From the NCBI RefSeq assembly GCF_021631985.1, contig NZ_CP070225.1, positions 7,440,001 to 7,504,000 of the forward strand: a stretch of 64,000 bases of DNA. The letters run 5' to 3'. The notes beneath the pieces were generated by a model, which was given only the letters and a program-made list of their open reading frames with translations, was not told where the DNA came from and did no database searches. Shown here one piece after another: positions 8,398-16,100 of the stretch (position 1 is the first letter of the stretch; the number at the start of each line of letters is the position of its first letter). This stretch comes from Sandaracinus amylolyticus. Lineage in GTDB: Bacteria > Myxococcota_A > Polyangia > Polyangiales > Sandaracinaceae. The position numbers were made by a program, and so were the translations under genes.

Positions 8398-9986
8398 CGG
8401 ACACCATCGACTCGCAGCTCCCGCCCGGCGCGTTCCCGCTGCACGGCCTCCGCCCCTCGGCCACGTTCCCCGCGTTCTTCCGCTATCGCGCGCTCCCGAA
8501 GCAGCGCGTGCTGCTGACGAACCTCGAGGGCAATTTCCTCGTGCTCGCGGACGCCGAATTCCGCGCGTTCGTCGAAGGCAACGTCGCGCCCGAGAGCGAG
8601 CTCCACGCGCGCCTGCGCGACGGCAATTTCCTCCGCGCGCACTACGACACCAAGCGCGCCGCGGACGCCCTGCGACGTCGCAAGTCGTTCGTCGGCTACG
8701 GGCCGAACCTCCACATGCTGGTGGTCACGCTCCGCTGCAACGAGACCTGCGTCTACTGCCACGCGTCGCGCGCCGCGATGGACGCGGTGCACACCGACAT
8801 GACCCCGGAGATCGCCGAGAAGTGCGTCGACATCGCGCTCTCGTCGACGAGCCCGGGCATCACGATCGAGTTCCAGGGCGGCGAGCCGCTCGTGAACTTC
8901 CCGGTCGTGAAGCACGTCATCGAGTACGCGCGGAAGAAGAACGAGAGCATCGGCAAGGCGCTCGAGTTCACGATGGTCAGCAATCTCTCGTTGATGGACG
9001 AGGAGAAGCTCGCCTTCCTGCTCGAGAACCGCGTCCAGATCTGCACCAGCATCGACGGCCCCCAGGGCCTGCACGACAAGCAGCGCAAGCTCCCCGCGCT
9101 CAAGCTCGCCGATGGAACCAAGACCGGCGGCTCGTCGTGGGAAGCGTCGGTGAAGTGGATCCGGCGCATCAACGAGGAGTACGCGAAGCTCGGTCTCGAC
9201 ACGACGCTCTACCGCGTCGAGGCGCTGCTCACGACGACGCGCGAGACGCTGCCGCTCTGGAAGGACGTGGTCGATCAGTACGTCGACCTCGGCTGTCGCG
9301 CGCTCTTCCTGCGCCCGCTCGATCCCTTCGGGTTCGCCGAGAAGACCGGCCCGCGCCTCGAGTACCCGCGCGCCGAGTACCTCGACTACTACCGCAAGTG
9401 CGTCGACTACATGATCGAGCTGAACCTGAAGGGCGTTCAGGTGCTCGAGCGCTACGCGGCGATCTTCCTGACGAAGATCCTCAGCGGCGAGGACCCGAAC
9501 TTCCTCGACATCCGCAGCCCGTCGGGCGCGGGGATCGGCGCGCTCGCCTACAACTACGACGGCTCGATCTTCACGTGCGACGAAGGTCGCATGCTGCACG
9601 AGACGGGCGACGACACGTTCCTGCTCGGCCACGTGAACGACGCGACCTACCGCGGCCTCGTCGGCCACGAGACGGTGCGCGCGGTGGTGCTCGCCGGGAA
9701 CCTCGACGCCCGCCCCGACTGCGTGAATTGCGCCTACCAGCCCTACTGCGGCGTCGCCCCCAGCCACAGCCACAAGACCCAGGGGACGATCTTCGGGCGG
9801 ATGCGCGAGAGCAGCGTCTGCGCGGTCCACAAGGGAATCCAGGACTATCTGTTCGAGAAGATCGCCGATGCCGACCCCGGCACGATGGAGGTCTTCCGCC
9901 GCTGGACCACGAACCGACCGAGGGCCCATTTCATCCAGGGGACGTCTAGTAGTACACTCGCCGCGGACGCTTCACGGACGCCGTGA
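8394..9986 (+). CDS. hxsB: HxsB-type radical SAM/SPASM maturase
   Basis: A 530-residue radical SAM enzyme. Residues 20-105 resemble the HxsB N-terminal domain (FFRYRALPKQRVLLTNLEGN, then a HARLRDGNFL helix). The core has CNETCVYC (Cys115, 119, 122), FQGGEP and a typical barrel. The C-terminus is Cys-rich and SPASM-like: TCDEGR, CVNCAYQPYCG, then a late SSVCAVH. It would use SAM and electrons from auxiliary clusters to modify the His-Gly-Ser precursor encoded 36 nt downstream. The start is GTG 8394, overlapping the previous stop. The last 15 codons contain a run of rare codons and a hairpin, described separately. Confidence is high for rSAM/SPASM and good for the HxsB assignment. Confidence 0.85.
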   Translation: MTDTIDSQLPPGAFPLHGLRPSATFPAFFRYRALPKQRVLLTNLEGNFLVLADAEFRAFVEGNVAPESELHARLRDGNFLRAHYDTKRAADALRRRKSFVGYGPNLHMLVVTLRCNETCVYCHASRAAMDAVHTDMTPEIAEKCVDIALSSTSPGITIEFQGGEPLVNFPVVKHVIEYARKKNESIGKALEFTMVSNLSLMDEEKLAFLLENRVQICTSIDGPQGLHDKQRKLPALKLADGTKTGGSSWEASVKWIRRINEEYAKLGLDTTLYRVEALLTTTRETLPLWKDVVDQYVDLGCRALFLRPLDPFGFAEKTGPRLEYPRAEYLDYYRKCVDYMIELNLKGVQVLERYAAIFLTKILSGEDPNFLDIRSPSGAGIGALAYNYDGSIFTCDEGRMLHETGDDTFLLGHVNDATYRGLVGHETVRAVVLAGNLDARPDCVNCAYQPYCGVAPSHSHKTQGTIFGRMRESSVCAVHKGIQDYLFEKIADADPGTMEVFRRWTTNRPRAHFIQGTSSSTLAADASRTP

Positions 9987-9987
9987 G
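9944..9987 (+). promoter_or_regulatory. AT-rich island and hairpin before the HxS precursor gene
   Basis: Bases 9944-9957 (TCTAGTAGTACACT) form an AT-rich patch inside the end of hxsB, giving four consecutive codons (TCT AGT AGT ACA) that are rare here. Just downstream, TCACGG-ACG-CCGTGA (9972-9986) forms a 6-bp hairpin covering the hxsB stop codon. Both lie 40-80 nt upstream of the precursor ATG. The patch could be an internal promoter, and the hairpin an mRNA end or processing site that makes precursor mRNA more abundant than maturase mRNA. This is inference. Confidence 0.35.
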
Positions 9988-10022
9988 CGGGTGCTTTCCC
10001 TGGGAGCGGTAGGAGGCGGGGC

Positions 10023-10301
10023 ATGGCCGACGACGACGACGTTCTTCCGAGCTTCCGGCGCAACGCGGGCGGTCTGATGGATCCGACCGAACGCGCGATC
10101 GCCGATCGTGCGCTGGAAGAGGCCGATCTCGCCAAACCCAACACGCGAGACGACATCCTGCTGGCGCAGCACTGCTCGCACGGCTCGCATGGCTCGCACG
10201 GGTCCCACGGCTCGCACGGCTCGCACGGGTCCCACGGCTCGCACGGGTCGCACGGCTCGCACGGCTCGCACGGCTCGCACGGGTCCCACGGGAGCTGGTG
10301 A
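10023..10301 (+). CDS. His-Gly-Ser repeat RiPP precursor (HxsA-like)
   Basis: A 92-residue protein in two parts. Residues 1-49 are a polar, acidic leader (ADDDD near the start, a helix with ERAIADRALEEADL) without a signal peptide. Residues 50-92 are H-C-S, then thirteen exact H-G-S triplets, then a single Trp. His-Xaa-Ser triplet arrays define the HxsA precursors of radical SAM systems, and the flanking genes are HxsD-like, HxsB-like and a second rSAM. AGGAGG sits just upstream of ATG 10023, suggesting strong translation. The TGA overlaps the next ATG by one base. The repeat could be cross-linked, bind metal, or both. The only Cys (51) lies at the leader/core boundary. Confidence 0.85.
   Translation: MADDDDVLPSFRRNAGGLMDPTERAIADRALEEADLAKPNTRDDILLAQHCSHGSHGSHGSHGSHGSHGSHGSHGSHGSHGSHGSHGSHGSW
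10170..10298 (+). repeat. Tandem 9-nt coding repeat for His-Gly-Ser
   Basis: Fourteen tandem 9-nt units: one His-Cys-Ser and thirteen His-Gly-Ser, followed by a Trp codon. Ser codons alternate TCG/TCC with a final AGC, Gly codons GGC/GGG, and His is CAC except one CAT. The patterned synonymous changes point to expansion by duplication of blocks of several units while the amino acid triplet stayed invariant. Confidence 0.9.
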
Positions 10302-11368
10302 TGACGAGGGCGGTGCTCAGCTCTCCGTCGAGCAGAGCGGAGGCCGAGCACTCCTCGATCGACGAGCGCATCGCGCGCAAGGACGAGCGCGTGCACGTGC
10401 TCACCGGCGCGGTGTGCAACAACAACTGCGTCTTCTGCATGGAAGAGGATCGTGACGCTCGCTACGTCACGAACAGCCAGACCGACGACGCGCTCGTGCG
10501 GTTCATCCTCGAGCAGAAGAAGGGCGCCGAGGAGATCTGCTTCACGTCGGGCGAGCCCACGACGAACCCTCGACTGCCGCACTGGGTGCGGTGGGCGAAG
10601 GAAGCGGGGATCCGCCGCGTCAGCGTGATGACGAACGGGCGCTCGCTCTCGTACGAGAAGTACGCGCGCATGCTGATCTCGGCGGGGATGAACCGCTTCT
10701 ACGTCAGCATCCACGGCCACACGCAGAAGCTGCACGACGGACTGACGCGCACGCCCGAGAGCTTCGACCAGACGGTCGCGGGGCTCGACGTGATCACGAA
10801 GTACAAGCGGTATGGAGTCGAGCTCCACACCAGCACCGTGATCACGAAGCGCAATCTCCCGCACATGGGAGAGATCTATCGATTCCTGCGCGCGCACGGC
10901 GTCGATCAGGTCGTGTTCAACGTGATGCAGGCCAATGGCCGCGCGAACACGTACTTCGAGCACATCTTCCCGACCTACACCGAGATCGCCGAGACCGCGC
11001 GGGTCTTCCTCGAAGAGCAGGCGAAGACCGAGCCGCGGGTGATGGCGTTCCTGGTCGACATCCCGCTGTGCACGACGACGAAGCTGCCGGACTTCAACCG
11101 CGGCTACGTCGAGAGCTACGTGCACTACGAGCCCGCGGCGAACGCCGAGAAGCTGGTGCCCGCAGAGGCGCTGCTCGGACGAAAAGAGGCGCTCGCCGAT
11201 CAGAGCGAGACGCGCGAGCTCGTGGCGATCCGCCGCGCCGACCTCGACGACTCCGAGCGCCAGAAGCGCGCGGAGTGCGCGACCTGCAAGCACGAGAAGA
11301 GCTGCGAAGGCGTCTGGGGCAACTACCTCAAGCGCTACGGCTGGGACGAATTCGTTCCGGTTGTGTGA
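10301..11368 (+). CDS. Second radical SAM maturase of the HxS operon
   Basis: A 355-residue radical SAM protein with CNNNCVFC (Cys39, 43, 46), TSGEPT and a C-terminal CATCKHEKSCEGVWG (C-x2-C-x5-C-x-G) auxiliary motif ending in GWDEFVPVV. It occupies the place where canonical systems encode HxsC. Its core wording (SIHGHTQKLHDGLTR, SVMTNGR) is instead closest to the other CxxC-tailed rSAM proteins in this window. ATG 10301 is chosen because GGAG lies 6 nt upstream; GTG 10298 is an in-frame alternative. It overlaps the precursor stop by one base. Likely role: a second modification of the His-Gly-Ser core. The reaction is unknown. Confidence 0.85.
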   Translation: MTRAVLSSPSSRAEAEHSSIDERIARKDERVHVLTGAVCNNNCVFCMEEDRDARYVTNSQTDDALVRFILEQKKGAEEICFTSGEPTTNPRLPHWVRWAKEAGIRRVSVMTNGRSLSYEKYARMLISAGMNRFYVSIHGHTQKLHDGLTRTPESFDQTVAGLDVITKYKRYGVELHTSTVITKRNLPHMGEIYRFLRAHGVDQVVFNVMQANGRANTYFEHIFPTYTEIAETARVFLEEQAKTEPRVMAFLVDIPLCTTTKLPDFNRGYVESYVHYEPAANAEKLVPAEALLGRKEALADQSETRELVAIRRADLDDSERQKRAECATCKHEKSCEGVWGNYLKRYGWDEFVPVV

Positions 11369-11408
11369 TCGGCAGCGCCTCGGCGAGCGAATCGAACCAC
11401 GGAGATCG

Positions 11409-11464
11409 CAGAGGGCCGCAGAGAGATTGTTCTCGCGTGCTTCCGACTCCTCTGCGGCCCTCTG
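11409..11464. terminator. Long inverted repeat between convergent genes
   Basis: CAGAGGGCCGCAGAG (11409-11423) pairs perfectly, over 15 bp, with CTCTGCGGCCCTCTG (11450-11464); the loop is 26 nt. A degenerate extra copy of the right arm follows at 11465-11477. It lies 40 nt after the HxS operon stop and 45 nt before the stop of the convergent GH43 gene, so it can terminate both. No T-run is present. Confidence 0.55.
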
Positions 11465-11509
11465 TGGCCCTCTGCGGTTGAATCCCGATCGTCAAATCAG
11501 GATCCGAGT

Positions 11510-13036
11510 CTAGTCGCGCCCCGGCCATGCGCGCGGCGACTGACCCGGGGTTCCATCTCCGATCCTCGGCCAGTCGCCTTCCCACGTGATCGGATCGAGG
11601 AGCCCGAAGCGCCCGCGCGATCCGTCGTGGCCGCCGCCCGCGGTCGCGTTCCATGCGTGATAGAAGAACCAGTCCTGGTCGCCGACGCGCAGCACCGTGC
11701 CGTGGCCGGGGCCGACCCAGCGCGCGTCGTTCGTGAGGATCGGCGCGCCGTGCTTCTCGTAGGGGCCGGTCACGCTGCGCGACCGCGCGACGCCGGTGCG
11801 ATATCGACCGTCGTAGACGTTGCCGCTGTAGAACAAGTAATAGAAATCACCGCGGCGCACCGTCCACGACGCCTCGACGACTCCGCCTTCCCACGTTCCC
11901 GGGTCGTTCCGCAGCACCTCGACTGCCACGCTCCCCGGCGTGAACGAGAGTCCGTCAGCCGCCAATTCACGCACGAAGATCGGAGTCGGGCGGCCGTGGG
12001 CATTGCCGTCGATCTTGTAGAAGAGATAGTGACGCCCGTCGTCGTCGCGGAAGTAATTGCCGTCGATCACTCCGTCGGGATGCTCGACCAGCGGCGCGTC
12101 GGTGACGGTGTACGGACCGAGCGGATCGTCCGCCCACGCCGCGCCGATCGAGAGCACGTTCGCGCCGTTCACCGACGTGAAGTACGCGACGTAGCGGTCG
12201 CCCACGCGATGCAGCTCGGGCGCCCAGTTGCGGTGTCCGTTCGCCGCCCAGGGTGGCGCGCCGCTCGGGATCACCGCCGCGCCGGTGTCGCTCCAGCGCA
12301 CCAGATCGCGCGAGCGACGAATGGGAAAACGGCCTCCGGTGCAGACCATGTAATACGCGCTCTCGTCCGCGAGCACGCCGGGATCGGGGCAGTCGAAGGG
12401 CACCACCGGGTTCGTGTAGTGCGGCGCGGGCGGCGGGAGCTCGGCCGAGAGCGGCACTGCGAGCGCGTGGGTCTCGTCGATCGGCGACTCGGTGCCTCCC
12501 GGCGGCGTCCACAGCACGCGCAGCTGCGCCGCGAGATCGATCTCGAAGTAGTCGACGCGCAGCCTCACCGGCGTGCCCGCGACGAGCTCGATCGTCCCCT
12601 CGTGTCGCTCGACGAGATGACCGCGCCAGTCGTCGATCACGAGCGCATCGTCGATCCACACCCGCACGCCGTCGTCGTTCTCGGTGGCGATGGTGTACGT
12701 GCCGGTCGCGGGCGGCGTGAGCAGCGCGGTGAAGCGCGCCGAGACGAAGTCCGAGGGCGCGCCCTCGCCGAGCGGCGCGTCGCCCCACACGAAGTCGATC
12801 GCCGGCACGACACCGACGTGCGCGGGAGCGTGGTAGTCGTCGAAGCGCGCGAGCAGCAGCCCGCGAGGCGGTCCCGCATCGGGTGTGCCGGAGTCCGGCG
12901 TGCCCGCGTCGATCGCGGCATCGACCGCTGGCGCGGCGGCGTCGATCCTGCGGTCGTCGTCGCCCAGCTGCCCACTGCACGCCGTCGATCCCAGCGCCAG
13001 CACGGCCGCGCACCACCCGCGAGCTGTCCCAGTCAT
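11510..13036 (-). CDS. Lipoprotein with PA14 domain and GH43-like five-bladed propeller
   Basis: 508 residues. A lipobox ends at Cys20 (GSTAC), then a short Asp/Ala/Pro linker. A PA14-like domain (about 55-185) contains TGTYTIATENDDGVRVWIDD. From about residue 205 is a GH43-type propeller. Candidate catalytic residues are the Asp in DCPDPGVL, the Asp in DGVIDGNYF and the Glu in WEGGVVEASW. The family includes arabinanases, arabinofuranosidases and xylosidases. PA14 domains often bind sugars, so a surface-anchored plant-polysaccharide hydrolase is likely. ATG 13036. The exact substrate is not readable. Confidence 0.8.
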   Translation of the reverse strand: MTGTARGWCAAVLALGSTACSGQLGDDDRRIDAAAPAVDAAIDAGTPDSGTPDAGPPRGLLLARFDDYHAPAHVGVVPAIDFVWGDAPLGEGAPSDFVSARFTALLTPPATGTYTIATENDDGVRVWIDDALVIDDWRGHLVERHEGTIELVAGTPVRLRVDYFEIDLAAQLRVLWTPPGGTESPIDETHALAVPLSAELPPPAPHYTNPVVPFDCPDPGVLADESAYYMVCTGGRFPIRRSRDLVRWSDTGAAVIPSGAPPWAANGHRNWAPELHRVGDRYVAYFTSVNGANVLSIGAAWADDPLGPYTVTDAPLVEHPDGVIDGNYFRDDDGRHYLFYKIDGNAHGRPTPIFVRELAADGLSFTPGSVAVEVLRNDPGTWEGGVVEASWTVRRGDFYYLFYSGNVYDGRYRTGVARSRSVTGPYEKHGAPILTNDARWVGPGHGTVLRVGDQDWFFYHAWNATAGGGHDGSRGRFGLLDPITWEGDWPRIGDGTPGQSPRAWPGRD

Positions 13037-13201
13037 TCGCGCGCGATCATCGCACGTCGCATGCCGCGCTCACTGCGGTCTCGTGCCCGGAACGTGCTGC
13101 ATCGAGGCCGCATCTCCGTGACGATCGCGCCCGGATCCATATCCTGACACAAGGCTGACATTGCGCCGATCCACTCTCGGTTCGTCACGAAGGAGATGCA
13201 C

Positions 13202-13642
13202 ATGGATCCGATCACGTTGCGCGGCGTCTGCACCGTCGTCCTCCACGCCGACGATCACGCTGCGGCGAAGCGCTGGTACAGCGAGCTGCTCGGCGTCGAG
13301 CCCTACTTCGATCGCCCGGGCTACGCCGAGTTCCGCATCGGCGACTACCAGCACGAGCTCGGCCTGCTCGACGCGCGCTTCCGTCACGCGCTGGGCGGCA
13401 CCGAGGGCACCGCGACCGGCCCGACCGGTGTCGTGACGTACTGGTACGTCGACGACGTGCCGAAGATGATCGAGCGGCTCGTGTCGATGGGCGCGAAGCT
13501 GCATCACCCGCCGCGCGACTTCGGCGCGGGGTTCATCGGCGCGTCGGTGATCGACCCCTTCGGGAACATCCTCGGGGTGATGTTCAACCCGCACTACCTC
13601 GAGGTGCTGGAGGGGAAGAAGCGCGCCGCCGCGAGCGCATGA
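13202..13642 (+). CDS. Glyoxalase/VOC family protein
   Basis: A 146-residue protein of the vicinal oxygen chelate fold. The first beta-alpha-beta unit has VVLHADDHAAAKRWYSELLG. The second runs from a WYVDDVPKMIERLVSMGAKL helix to IDPFGNILGVMFNPHY. VOC proteins bind a metal and act as lyases, dioxygenases or resistance proteins; the substrate is unknown. ATG 13202 is preferred over the in-frame ATG 13196, because AGGAG at 13191-13195 is then correctly spaced. No operon partner is visible. Confidence 0.8.
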   Translation: MDPITLRGVCTVVLHADDHAAAKRWYSELLGVEPYFDRPGYAEFRIGDYQHELGLLDARFRHALGGTEGTATGPTGVVTYWYVDDVPKMIERLVSMGAKLHHPPRDFGAGFIGASVIDPFGNILGVMFNPHYLEVLEGKKRAAASA

Positions 13643-13725
13643 GCACGGGGATCCGAGGGGCGATTTTTTTCGCGCGCACGCGCGCGCGCGCGTCAGTCGG
13701 GAAGGGTCCCGAACGACTGACGGGC

Positions 13726-14061
13726 ATGACCAGCAAGACCGAGATTTCGCCCCAGATCCCTGCGTTTCGCGCCCTCGCCCGCCACTGGGTCGACCGTCGC
13801 CTGTGTGGGGACATCCAGGGGGCGCGGCGCGCCCTCGCCGCGTTCGTCGCGCGGCTCGGGCGCTCGTTCACCGCGCCCGAGCGCGAGGCGTTCTTCGCCT
13901 CGATCGAGCACTGCCTGGGCGAGCACGTCGTGCGGCTCGAGCAGCGCAAGACACGCATCGACGCGCTCGCGCAGGAGCTCGCCGCCGCGAACCACACGTT
14001 CGACGAGCGCCCGACGATCATCGTCGCGCGGCGCGCCGATCGCTTCAGCTTCTCGGCGTGA
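13726..14061 (+). CDS. Small hypothetical protein
   Basis: 111 residues, not recognised. It is predicted helical and charged, with Arg/Ala-rich helices, a central CLGEHVVRLEQRK segment that may form a short coiled coil, and a basic C-terminus. Codon third positions are almost all G or C, as in true genes here. ATG 13726 is chosen. A longer frame from 13639 would run through a CG-repeat stretch (13677-13694) and overlap the glyoxalase stop. It converges with the radical SAM gene ending at 14081, 19 nt away. No function is proposed. Confidence 0.5.
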   Translation: MTSKTEISPQIPAFRALARHWVDRRLCGDIQGARRALAAFVARLGRSFTAPEREAFFASIEHCLGEHVVRLEQRKTRIDALAQELAAANHTFDERPTIIVARRADRFSFSA

Positions 14062-14080
14062 TCGCCTCGCTGGAGTGCTT

Positions 14081-15016
14081 TCAGTCCGGCTCGGCTCTGA
14101 CCTTCGCGATGATGGCGTCGCGATCGACGAACACCGGGTGCAGCTCGCCGAGGTCGTAGTGATCGCCCAGCTCGAAGAGCCCGCCGCAGATCGAGTCGAG
14201 CGTGCACGAGCGACAGACTTCGCTCTTGGGATGGCGGAAGTCGGTCTGTCGCACCGTTCCCTTCTCGTCGAGGAAGTGCACGATGCGCTCCTCGCCCTTG
14301 ATGATCTTCCGGGTCTCCGTCGAGCAGTGCGCGAACTCGGTCATGTAACAGAGCGGCACGCGCTCGACGCGGAAGGTGCGACCGGTCGAGTGCAGGAACC
14401 GCAGCGCGCGCGCGAGCGAGAGCTCGAAGTCCGCGAGGCGATGGGCGGTGTCGCGGTTCGTCTCGGCGCGGCCCATCGAGGGGTCGAGGTTGTTCCACAC
14501 GAAGTGGCGCAGGAACGGGAAGCGCCCGACGAAATAGCGGACGTTCTTGTCGAGGTGATCCGCGTTGAAGCGATTGATCACCGTATTGATGTTCACCGTC
14601 GCGCCCACGCGCCCGAGGTTCTCGAGCGCGTCCATCGCGAGCGCGTGGCTGCCCTTCACGCCGGTGAGGAAGTCCTCGAGCTGCTCGTCGCACGAGTGGA
14701 TGCTGACGTGGAAGTGGCGGAGCCCGGCCTCGTAGTACGACTCGGCGAGGCCGGGCTTCGCGAGCCGTGATCCGTTGGTGATCATCCGGACGTGGAGCCC
14801 GCGCGCGACCGCGTGCTTCGTGATGTCGGGGATCAGATCGGAGAGCGAGGGCTCGCCGCCGGTGAGGATGATCCCGAAGTAGCCGCGCTCCGCGAAGTCG
14901 TCGACCGCGCGCAGCGCGGTGTCGAGGTCCAGCATGTAGCCGCTCGCCGGGTTCGAGCAGAAGCGGCAGTACTGGTTGCACCCGCGGACGACCTGCAGAT
15001 ATCCGATGTTCGCCAT
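14081..15016 (-). CDS. Radical SAM protein with C-terminal CxxC motif
   Basis: A 311-residue radical SAM protein with CNQYCRFC (Cys13, 17, 20) very near the N-terminus, LTGGEPS, HVSIHS and a late CRSCTLDSICGG (C-x2-C-x5-C-x-G) motif, so it probably holds an auxiliary cluster. It is the last gene of a three-gene minus-strand operon. Its ATG 15016 shares one base with the stop of the preceding rSAM gene (TGATG), so the two are translationally coupled and may act together. The likely substrate is the twin-arginine-signal protein at the operon head or an unseen peptide. The core is clear; the function is inferred. Confidence 0.8.
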   Translation of the reverse strand: MANIGYLQVVRGCNQYCRFCSNPASGYMLDLDTALRAVDDFAERGYFGIILTGGEPSLSDLIPDITKHAVARGLHVRMITNGSRLAKPGLAESYYEAGLRHFHVSIHSCDEQLEDFLTGVKGSHALAMDALENLGRVGATVNINTVINRFNADHLDKNVRYFVGRFPFLRHFVWNNLDPSMGRAETNRDTAHRLADFELSLARALRFLHSTGRTFRVERVPLCYMTEFAHCSTETRKIIKGEERIVHFLDEKGTVRQTDFRHPKSEVCRSCTLDSICGGLFELGDHYDLGELHPVFVDRDAIIAKVRAEPD

Positions 15017-16074
15017 CAGCCGTCCTCTTCGCGTTCGAACAGCGCGGGGAGGATCTCGCGCAGCGCCTCGCCGCTCTTCGCGCTGCGAGTCGCCGCCTCG
15101 TTCACCCCGCGGCGCGCGCGCCCGTACATCGGCAGCGCCTTGCGCGCGGTCTGCACCGGCTCGTGCACGCTGCGCGCGCGGATCGGCAGGAGCTCGCCGG
15201 CGCCGACGAAGAGCGACGCGACCGGCTCGTGATCGGCGCCGCTCGGGCGATCCTCGCGCGCGCGCAGCTCGTCGCCGTCGAAGCGCGCGAGATAGATCGG
15301 ATCGATCCCCGGGCACACCTCGCGCGCTGCGCACCCGTCGCAGCGCGCGTGGAAGGTGCGCGCTCCATCGCGCTCGGGATGCGCGATCGAGCGCGACGCG
15401 AGCGGCCCGAGCAGACAGAGCGGCGCACCGCTCACGTACGCGCGCAGCCCGACACGACGCGCGATCTCGAGCGCGTGCAGCGCGAACGGCAGCGCGAGCG
15501 CGAGGCGCGGATAGACACGATCGAAGTGCTCCGACGCGACACCGCGGGCGAGCGGGACCGCGACCTGCCACGCCTCGACGCCGCGCGCCTGGAGCAGCAT
15601 CGGGATCTCGGAGAGCACGCGGAAGTCGCTGCGCGTGAGCACCGTCGTCGCGACCACGCGAAGCCCTGCGGCGCGCGCCGCGGCGACCGCGTTCCACAGC
15701 ACGTCGAAGCTGCCCTCGCGGCCGGTGTGGTAGTCGTGCACGCGCGCGTCGGCGCCGTGCAGCGAGACGTGCACGTCGGTGAGCCCGGCGCTCGCGAGCG
15801 AGCCCGCGATCGCCGCGAGACCGTGCCCGTTGGTCTGCACGCCGATCGCGGTGAAGCCCACGTCGCGCGCGGCGCGCACCGCGGCCTCGAGCACGTCGGG
15901 CGCGAGCGTCGGCTCACCACCGCCGAGCGTGATCGCGCTCGAGGCCTCGCGCAGCGCGCGCAGCCGATCGAGCGAGGGCACCGCGAGCTCGGCGCGCGGC
16001 GCATCGTCGCGCAGCCCGCAGAAGATGCACGCGTTCGAGCAGGTCGATCCGAGCGAGAGCGTCGCGCGTCGCAT
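15016..16074 (-). CDS. Radical SAM protein, partner of the downstream rSAM
   Basis: 352 residues: CSNACIFC (Cys12, 16, 19), LGGGEPT, DVHVSLHG and a CDGCAAREVCPG auxiliary motif about residue 240. An 85-residue Arg-rich tail with no clear fold follows. ATG 16074 lies 27 nt after the stop of the twin-arginine-signal gene; no good Shine-Dalgarno is visible. It is the middle gene of the operon, overlapping the next rSAM by one base. Two different rSAM enzymes in tandem suggest two sequential or cooperative modifications. Confidence 0.8.
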   Translation of the reverse strand: MRRATLSLGSTCSNACIFCGLRDDAPRAELAVPSLDRLRALREASSAITLGGGEPTLAPDVLEAAVRAARDVGFTAIGVQTNGHGLAAIAGSLASAGLTDVHVSLHGADARVHDYHTGREGSFDVLWNAVAAARAAGLRVVATTVLTRSDFRVLSEIPMLLQARGVEAWQVAVPLARGVASEHFDRVYPRLALALPFALHALEIARRVGLRAYVSGAPLCLLGPLASRSIAHPERDGARTFHARCDGCAAREVCPGIDPIYLARFDGDELRAREDRPSGADHEPVASLFVGAGELLPIRARSVHEPVQTARKALPMYGRARRGVNEAATRSAKSGEALREILPALFEREEDG

Positions 16075-16100
16075 ACCGCGGGACGGCCGCGCCGCTCCGT

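Noticed and set aside
10170-10298. Short-unit tandem repeat that could be mistaken for a CRISPR array or satellite
   Set aside because: The unit is 9 nt with no spacers, in frame, and encodes His-Gly-Ser throughout; the opposite strand reads as Arg/Ala/Val repeats without a start or context.
13664-13694. T-run followed by CG repeats as a terminator after the glyoxalase gene
   Set aside because: No stem precedes the T-run, and the CG repeat is only simple sequence.
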